A stretch of 64,000 nt of DNA from Pseudocitrobacter corydidari (lineage in GTDB: Bacteria > Pseudomonadota > Gammaproteobacteria > Enterobacterales > Enterobacteriaceae), in contig NZ_CP087880.1 in assembly GCF_021172065.1 (NCBI RefSeq), forward strand, positions 927,111 through 991,110. Reading direction: 5' to 3'. The position numbers and the translations under genes were made by a program. The notes beneath the pieces were generated by a model. The model was not told the DNA's origin and did no database searches. It saw only the letters and a program-made list of their open reading frames with translations. This document shows, piece after piece, positions 58,480 through 64,000 of the stretch (its first letter is position 1; each line of letters begins with the position of its first letter).

Positions 58480-59571
58480 TTAGACGTTAAACAAGAAGTT
58501 CATCACATCGCCATCTTTCACGATGTAATCTTTCCCTTCTGCACGCATTTTACCGGCTTCTTTCGCGCCTTGTTCACCTTTGTAAGTGATGAAGTCTTCA
58601 AACGCGATAGTCTGGGCGCGAATGAAGCCTTTTTCAAAGTCGGTGTGGATTTTACCGGCAGCCTGCGGTGCGGTTGCGCCGACAGGAATCGTCCATGCAC
58701 GCACTTCTTTCACGCCAGCGGTGAAGTAGGTTTGCAGATTCAGCAGGGCGTAACCCGCGCGGATCACGCGGTTCAGGCCTGGCTCTTCGAGGCCCAGTTC
58801 CTGCATGAATTCGTCACGCTCTTCGTCGTCGAGTTCGGCGATATCAGATTCAACCGCAGCACACACCGGAACAACCACAGAACCTTCGGCAGCGGCGATT
58901 TCGCGTACTTTGTCCAGGTATGGGTTGTTCTCGAAACCGTCTTCGTTGACGTTCGCGATATACATGGTTGGCTTCAGGGTAAGGAAGCTCAGGTAGCGGA
59001 TAGCGGCCTTGTCTTCTTCAGTGAGATCCAGTGCACGCAGCATACCGGCGTTTTCCAGCTGCGGCAGGCATTTTTCCAGTGCAGCCAGTTCAGCTTTCGC
59101 GTCTTTGTCGCCGCCTTTGGCTTTCTTCTGCACGCGGTGGATAGCGCGTTCGCAGGTATCAAGGTCAGAGAGCGCCAGTTCGGTGTTGATGACGTCGATA
59201 TCTTCTGCCGGATCAACTTTGCCAGAAACGTGGATAATATTGTCGTTTTCGAAGCAGCGAACGACGTGGCCAATGGCTTCGGTTTCGCGGATGTTGGTCA
59301 GGAACTGGTTACCCAGACCTTCACCTTTTGATGCGCCTTTTACCAGGCCTGCGATGTCCACGAATTCCATGGTTGTTGGCAGGATGCGCTGCGGTTTAAC
59401 GATTTCAGCCAGCTGGTCCAGACGCGGGTCGGGCATGGGTACAACACCGGTGTTCGGCTCGATGGTACAGAACGGGAAGTTCGCCGCTTCAATACCTGCT
59501 TTTGTGAGCGCATTGAACAGGGTGGATTTGCCCACGTTAGGCAAACCGACGATACCGCATTTAAATCCCAT
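58480..59571 (-). CDS. ychF: YchF (OLA1), ribosome-binding ATPase
   Basis: This Obg-family P-loop protein hydrolyses ATP rather than GTP and binds ribosomes; it affects oxidative stress resistance. The 363-residue protein has G1 GLPNVGKS at 9-16, the NVNEDG segment in place of NKxD, a coiled-coil insert (about 130-190) and a C-terminal TGS domain ending [11 protein letters not shown]. It is 115 bases after pth on the same strand, as in E. coli. Confidence 0.97.
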   Translation of the reverse strand: MGFKCGIVGLPNVGKSTLFNALTKAGIEAANFPFCTIEPNTGVVPMPDPRLDQLAEIVKPQRILPTTMEFVDIAGLVKGASKGEGLGNQFLTNIRETEAIGHVVRCFENDNIIHVSGKVDPAEDIDVINTELALSDLDTCERAIHRVQKKAKGGDKDAKAELAALEKCLPQLENAGMLRALDLTEEDKAAIRYLSFLTLKPTMYIANVNEDGFENNPYLDKVREIAAAEGSVVVPVCAAVESDIAELDDEERDEFMQELGLEEPGLNRVIRAGYALLNLQTYFTAGVKEVRAWTIPVGATAPQAAGKIHTDFEKGFIRAQTIAFEDFITYKGEQGAKEAGKMRAEGKDYIVKDGDVMNFLFNV

Positions 59572-59686
59572 GTTTAAATCACCTTAATCTTTTGATAATC
59601 AACCTGTTAGCGATAACAGGTATCAGAAAAGTAAATAACTCTGCCTATTATACACGGCATGCGGCAAAAATGCCGCTGTTCAACGG

Positions 59687-60271
59687 TTATTGCGCCTTAA
59701 AGGCGTGCAAACGGTTGGTGGCTTTGGTTAAGCCATCCTTCAGCCAAACCTCCGTACAGCGCGCCGCTTCGTCTACCGCATCGTCGATCAGCTTCTGTTC
59801 AGATGCCTGCGGCTTTCCGAGAACAAAACCGACAACTTTGTTTTTGTCGCCCGGATGGCCGATTCCGATGCGTAAGCGATGAAAATTGGGGTTATTGCCC
59901 AATTTGCTGATGATGTCTTTCAGCCCATTATGGCCGCCATGACCACCTCCAAGCTTAAACTTCGCCACACCGGGCGGGAGGTCGAGCTCATCGTGCGCCA
60001 CCAGAATTTCATCCGGATTAATACGATAGAACGTCGCCAGCGCGGCAACCGCTTTACCACTCAGGTTCATGAAGGTGGTTGGCACCAGCAGGCGCACATC
60101 AACACCTGCCAGATTAATGCGCGAGGTGTAGCCAAAAAATTTACTTTCTTCTTTCAGCGGCGCACGGGCGCGCTCCGCCAGCAAATCGACATACCAGGCA
60201 CCCGCGTTATGGCGCGTCGCAGCATACTCTGCGCCGGGGTTAGCCAGGCCGACAATCAGTTTAATCGTCAC
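59687..60271 (-). CDS. pth: Pth, peptidyl-tRNA hydrolase
   Basis: It frees tRNA from peptidyl-tRNA that drops off ribosomes and is essential in E. coli. The 194-residue protein has the active-site His21 in [17 protein letters not shown], Asn near 71 in FMNLSGKAV, and [10 protein letters not shown] and [12 protein letters not shown]. It is upstream of ychF in one transcription unit and divergent from ychH across 273 bases. Confidence 0.97.
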   Translation of the reverse strand: MTIKLIVGLANPGAEYAATRHNAGAWYVDLLAERARAPLKEESKFFGYTSRINLAGVDVRLLVPTTFMNLSGKAVAALATFYRINPDEILVAHDELDLPPGVAKFKLGGGHGGHNGLKDIISKLGNNPNFHRLRIGIGHPGDKNKVVGFVLGKPQASEQKLIDDAVDEAARCTEVWLKDGLTKATNRLHAFKAQ

Positions 60272-60544
60272 GTTATTATTCCTGAACAGGTCGTATTTCT
60301 GGCGCGTAGTTTACGTGGTGAACGCGCACTTGACAAAAATAAGCGCCCAAAGGGGCAAAAACCGAATAGTTCAATCGGGTGACCATTTGGACTTGATGTA
60401 ATTCAGTAACTTAAATGTAAAGTTTTGTTGCGTTAATGTTCGTAATTGCGATCGCCATCGCACAAATTGCCAAAAGTGGTGTCTATACTTTACACACAAG
60501 GAGAAGGGATATTTCCCTTAAGCCCAAAAGCTCGGAGGTGACAT

Positions 60545-60820
60545 ATGAAACGTAAAAACGCTTCGTTACTCGGTAATGTGCTCATGGGTCTGGGCCTGGT
60601 CGTAATGGTGGTCGGCGTCGGCTATTCTATTTTAAACCAGTTGCCACAGTTCAATTTGCCACAGTTTTTCGCGCACGGTGCGGTGTTAAGCATCTTTATC
60701 GGCGCAATCCTCTGGCTTGCCGGGGCGCGTGTCGGCGGACACGAACAGGTCTGCGACAGATATTGGTGGGTACGCCACTATGATAAACGTTGTCGCCGCG
60801 ACAAACGCACCAGTCACTGA
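60545..60820 (+). CDS. ychH: YchH, small stress-induced inner-membrane protein
   Basis: This 91-residue protein has two membrane segments (about 10-29 and 42-61) and a basic, Cys-containing tail (VCDRYWWVRHYDKRCRRDKR). It matches E. coli YchH, a stress- and carbon-regulated membrane protein of unknown mechanism. CTCGGAGGTGACAT precedes the ATG. It is divergent from pth and convergent with dauA. Confidence 0.92.
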   Translation: MKRKNASLLGNVLMGLGLVVMVVGVGYSILNQLPQFNLPQFFAHGAVLSIFIGAILWLAGARVGGHEQVCDRYWWVRHYDKRCRRDKRTSH

Positions 60821-60835
60821 TATCTGATGTAAAAA

Positions 60836-60860
60836 AAATGGCTCCCGAAGGAGCCATTTT
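60836..60860. terminator. bidirectional terminator between ychH and dauA
   Basis: AAAATGGCTCC-CGA-AGGAGCCATTTT forms a strong stem with A and T flanks on both sides, directly before the dauA stop at 60862. Confidence 0.85.
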
Positions 60861-60861
60861 G

Positions 60862-62544
60862 CTATTCGATATCGGCCAACGCCGCTTCTTTATTCGGGAA
60901 GAAGGTCAGGCGGCCGGGAATCGGTTTGATTCCGGCGCGTGCCATCGTACGCAGCGGCTGGAATTCCATGTTCGACACCCGCAGTTCGCATCCTTCCGGC
61001 AGCTTACGCACAAAGCGCTGGAACGCATCCAACCCGCCCGCATCCAGCACCGGTACCGCATCCCACTTCAGCACCACGATACGTTTGCCTTCGATGCGTG
61101 ACTCAAGGTCAGTAAACAGGTTCTCGGCGGCGGCGAAGAACAGCGGGCCGATCACGCGAAGTACCAGTACATCATCGGGTACGTCTACATTGACCGGAGA
61201 CAGACGGGTCATTTGCGCGATACGACGCATAAACAGCAACGATGCGAGCACAATCCCCACACTGATAGCGATAACCATGTCGAACAGCACCGTCAGCGAC
61301 ATACAGATAAGCATCACGATGATGTCATCTTTCGGCGCGCGGCGAAGCAGGTTAACCACTTTATGCGCTTCACTCATGTTCCACGCCACCATCAGCAGCA
61401 GGGCAGCCATCGCTGAAAGCGGCAGCCAGGAGAGCAGCGGCGCGAGGATCAGCAGCGCCAGAATAACCAGAATCGCGTGGATAACGGCAGAAACGGGTGA
61501 GGTCGCCCCGGCTCGCACGTTGGCGGCGGAACGGGCAATGGCAGCGGTGGCGGTGATGCCGCCAAAGAACGGCGCGGCGATATTCCCCAGCCCCTGGCCA
61601 ATCAGCTCGCTGTTGGCTTTGTGTTTGGTGCCGGTCATGCCATCGAGCACCACGGCGCAGAGCAGCGACTCAATCGCCCCCAGCATCGCCATCGAGAACG
61701 CGGCGGGCAGCAGCGCGCGCAGCGATGCCCAGCTCAGCGTGAAGTCGGAACCCGGCATATCCCACGGCAGCACCAGCTGCGGCAGCAGTTGCGGGATACC
61801 GTTACCCTGCGAGCCATCCGCCAGCACATAGTGGAACTGAGAGCCAATGGTGGCGACGTGACCACCGAGCATATTGACGATAAACATCACCACGCAGCCC
61901 GCAATCAGCGCGGGCAGGTGGCCCGGCAGACGAATGCCGAGGCGCGGCCAGAAAATAAGCGTGCCGAGCGTGACGATACCAATCGCTGCATCGCCCATAT
62001 TGATGGTCGGCAGCGCCATCACCAGCGCGCCGACTTTTTGCAGATAATGTTCCGGCACGTGCGTCAGTTGCAGGCCAAGGAAGTCTTTAATCTGCATTGT
62101 CCCGATGGTGATACCAATACCGGAGGTAAAGCCCAGCGTGACGGAGAGGGGAATGTATTCAATTAAGCGGCCAAAACGCGCAAGGCCAAAAAGAATCAAA
62201 AATACCCCGGACATCAACGTGGCGACCAGCAACCCGGCAAGGCCAAACTGTTGTGATACAGGGTAAAGAATAACGACAAAGGCGGCCGTCGGCCCGGAGA
62301 CGCTAAAGCGTGAGCCCCCGGTGAGGGCGATTACAATCCCCGCAACGGCAGACGTATACAGACCGTACTGTGGGGCGACGCCGCTGCCGATCGCCAGCGC
62401 CATCGCCAGCGGGATAGCAATAATACCGACGGTGATCCCGGCGATAACATCGCGAGTAAAGCGGGATACGGTGTACTTCTCTTTCCAGCACGCGTCGATG
62501 AGAGCGCGGAAAGGCATCACCTGTGAGGAGAAGATTTTATTCAC
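60862..62544 (-). CDS. dauA: DauA, SLC26/SulP C4-dicarboxylate transporter
   Basis: This inner-membrane transporter (formerly YchM) of 560 residues takes up succinate and other C4-dicarboxylic acids under acid, aerobic conditions in E. coli. The SulP membrane domain (about 30-420, with [15 protein letters not shown] and [15 protein letters not shown]) is followed by a cytoplasmic STAS domain (about 440-555, [21 protein letters not shown]). The start is GTG at 62544 ([12 protein letters not shown]) with no clear ribosome site; a start a few codons inside (MPFRALID) is possible. Confidence 0.94.
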   Translation of the reverse strand: MNKIFSSQVMPFRALIDACWKEKYTVSRFTRDVIAGITVGIIAIPLAMALAIGSGVAPQYGLYTSAVAGIVIALTGGSRFSVSGPTAAFVVILYPVSQQFGLAGLLVATLMSGVFLILFGLARFGRLIEYIPLSVTLGFTSGIGITIGTMQIKDFLGLQLTHVPEHYLQKVGALVMALPTINMGDAAIGIVTLGTLIFWPRLGIRLPGHLPALIAGCVVMFIVNMLGGHVATIGSQFHYVLADGSQGNGIPQLLPQLVLPWDMPGSDFTLSWASLRALLPAAFSMAMLGAIESLLCAVVLDGMTGTKHKANSELIGQGLGNIAAPFFGGITATAAIARSAANVRAGATSPVSAVIHAILVILALLILAPLLSWLPLSAMAALLLMVAWNMSEAHKVVNLLRRAPKDDIIVMLICMSLTVLFDMVIAISVGIVLASLLFMRRIAQMTRLSPVNVDVPDDVLVLRVIGPLFFAAAENLFTDLESRIEGKRIVVLKWDAVPVLDAGGLDAFQRFVRKLPEGCELRVSNMEFQPLRTMARAGIKPIPGRLTFFPNKEAALADIE

Positions 62545-62630
62545 AATAATGTTTCATCCGTGAGCGCATCATCTGTCATGTGAATGGCAGGTGAAGGAGG
62601 CATAGGTCATACAAATAGTTACTATAGACA

Positions 62631-62656
62631 AAAAAACCCGCCGCAGCGGGTTTTTT
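62631..62656 (-). terminator. terminator of prs
   Basis: A perfect hairpin, AAAAAACCCGC-CGCA-GCGGGTTTTTT type, lies 13 bases after the prs stop on the reverse strand. T runs on both sides make it strong. Confidence 0.9.
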
Positions 62657-62668
62657 AACCAGGTCCGA

Positions 62669-63679
<1,011 letters not shown>

Positions 63680-63765
63680 CTATATTCTTCCCAGGCGGTG
63701 TATTAAAGAGCGCGATGCAACGTCTGGAACAGGGTGACGTTGTCACCGAAACTCAGCTTGCCCGG

Positions 63766-64000
63766 CTAAAGCATGGATTGATGGAGTGGAGAGAGGTTGA
63801 CACCCTTCGCCACAAAGCCATTAAACCATTCCGGGGCTTGCTCCAGCACCTGACGAGCAGCGAGTTCTGTGTCAAATTCAGCAAAAACACAGGCCCCTGT
63901 GCCAGTCAGGCGCGACGGCGCGTATTCTAACAGCCAGGAAAGCACCTCATCAACCTCGCGAAAACGTTTTCTTGCGATAACCTCGCAATCATTGCCAAAT
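63766..64000 (-). CDS. ispE: IspE, 4-diphosphocytidyl-2-C-methyl-D-erythritol kinase (C-terminal part)
   Basis: The last 77 codons of ispE run in from the right edge. The reading is [13 protein letters not shown], then [38 protein letters not shown] and ending [16 protein letters not shown], which follows the E. coli IspE C-terminus closely, including the glycine-rich [10 protein letters not shown] block of the GHMP kinase fold. IspE phosphorylates CDP-methylerythritol in the MEP isoprenoid pathway. It lies 149 bases before prs on the same strand, as in E. coli. Confidence 0.95.
   Translation of the reverse strand, partial: FGNDCEVIARKRFREVDEVLSWLLEYAPSRLTGTGACVFAEFDTELAARQVLEQAPEWFNGFVAKGVNLSPLHQSML

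Overview
The window is chromosomal DNA of a member of the Enterobacteriaceae outside Escherichia, of the Enterobacter/Kosakonia/Klebsiella/Citrobacter kind. Most proteins can be followed residue by residue against the E. coli/Salmonella proteins I know, and much of the gene order is the shared enteric backbone. The genus cannot be fixed from the sequence alone. I see no rRNA, tRNA, CRISPR array, insertion sequence or prophage.

Layout. (1) 1-12.3 kb: manZYX (mannose PTS, reverse strand), yoaE, pdeD, sdaA, nudL, pabB, yoaH, yoaB, yoaA. (2) 12.3-25.4 kb: tsaB, slp-family lipoprotein yeaY, fadD, rnd, minEDC, ycgL, ycgM, ycgN, a cspH-like gene, dsbB, nhaB, fadR, ycgB. In E. coli K-12 the rnd side and the min side lie far apart; here they are contiguous, as I recall for Salmonella. 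(3) 25.7-35.0 kb: dadA-dadX, cvrA, an M48-type membrane metallopeptidase inserted between cvrA and ldcA, then emtA, ycgR, ymgE. (4) 35.1-58.5 kb: an accessory stretch between ymgE and ychF. It holds a TonB-dependent siderophore receptor, treA, a complete urea-carboxylase/allophanate-hydrolase operon with its own FCD-GntR regulator and a UrtABCDE urea ABC transporter, and the propionate (2-methylcitrate) locus prpR/prpBCDE. In E. coli K-12 the space between treA and ychF holds the dha (dihydroxyacetone kinase) genes instead. (5) 58.5-64.0 kb: ychF, pth, ychH, dauA, prs and the 3' end of ispE, again the standard enteric order.

How the genes work together. The accessory stretch reads as a nutrient-scavenging block. 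UrtABCDE would import urea, Uca would carboxylate it with ATP and biotin, and AtzF would split allophanate to ammonia and CO2. A well-formed sigma54 (-24/-12) promoter precedes atzF, so nitrogen control is likely. PrpR with a second sigma54 promoter and repeated TGTTTCA/TGAAAC elements would switch on prpBCDE to burn propionate. The two operons meet with urtE and prpR overlapping tail to tail by 4 bp. Elsewhere, FadR (23.1 kb) has candidate operators both in front of fadD and in front of its own gene, ycgR carries a textbook sigma28 promoter, and manX is preceded by two Mlc/NagC-like palindromes.

The most rewarding items for a second look are the sigma54-driven urea amidolyase/Urt locus, the M48 insertion, the orphan TonB receptor with an inverted repeat in its promoter, the cspH-like protein that lacks the usual aromatic RNA-binding residues, and a small open frame overlapping the yoaE start.
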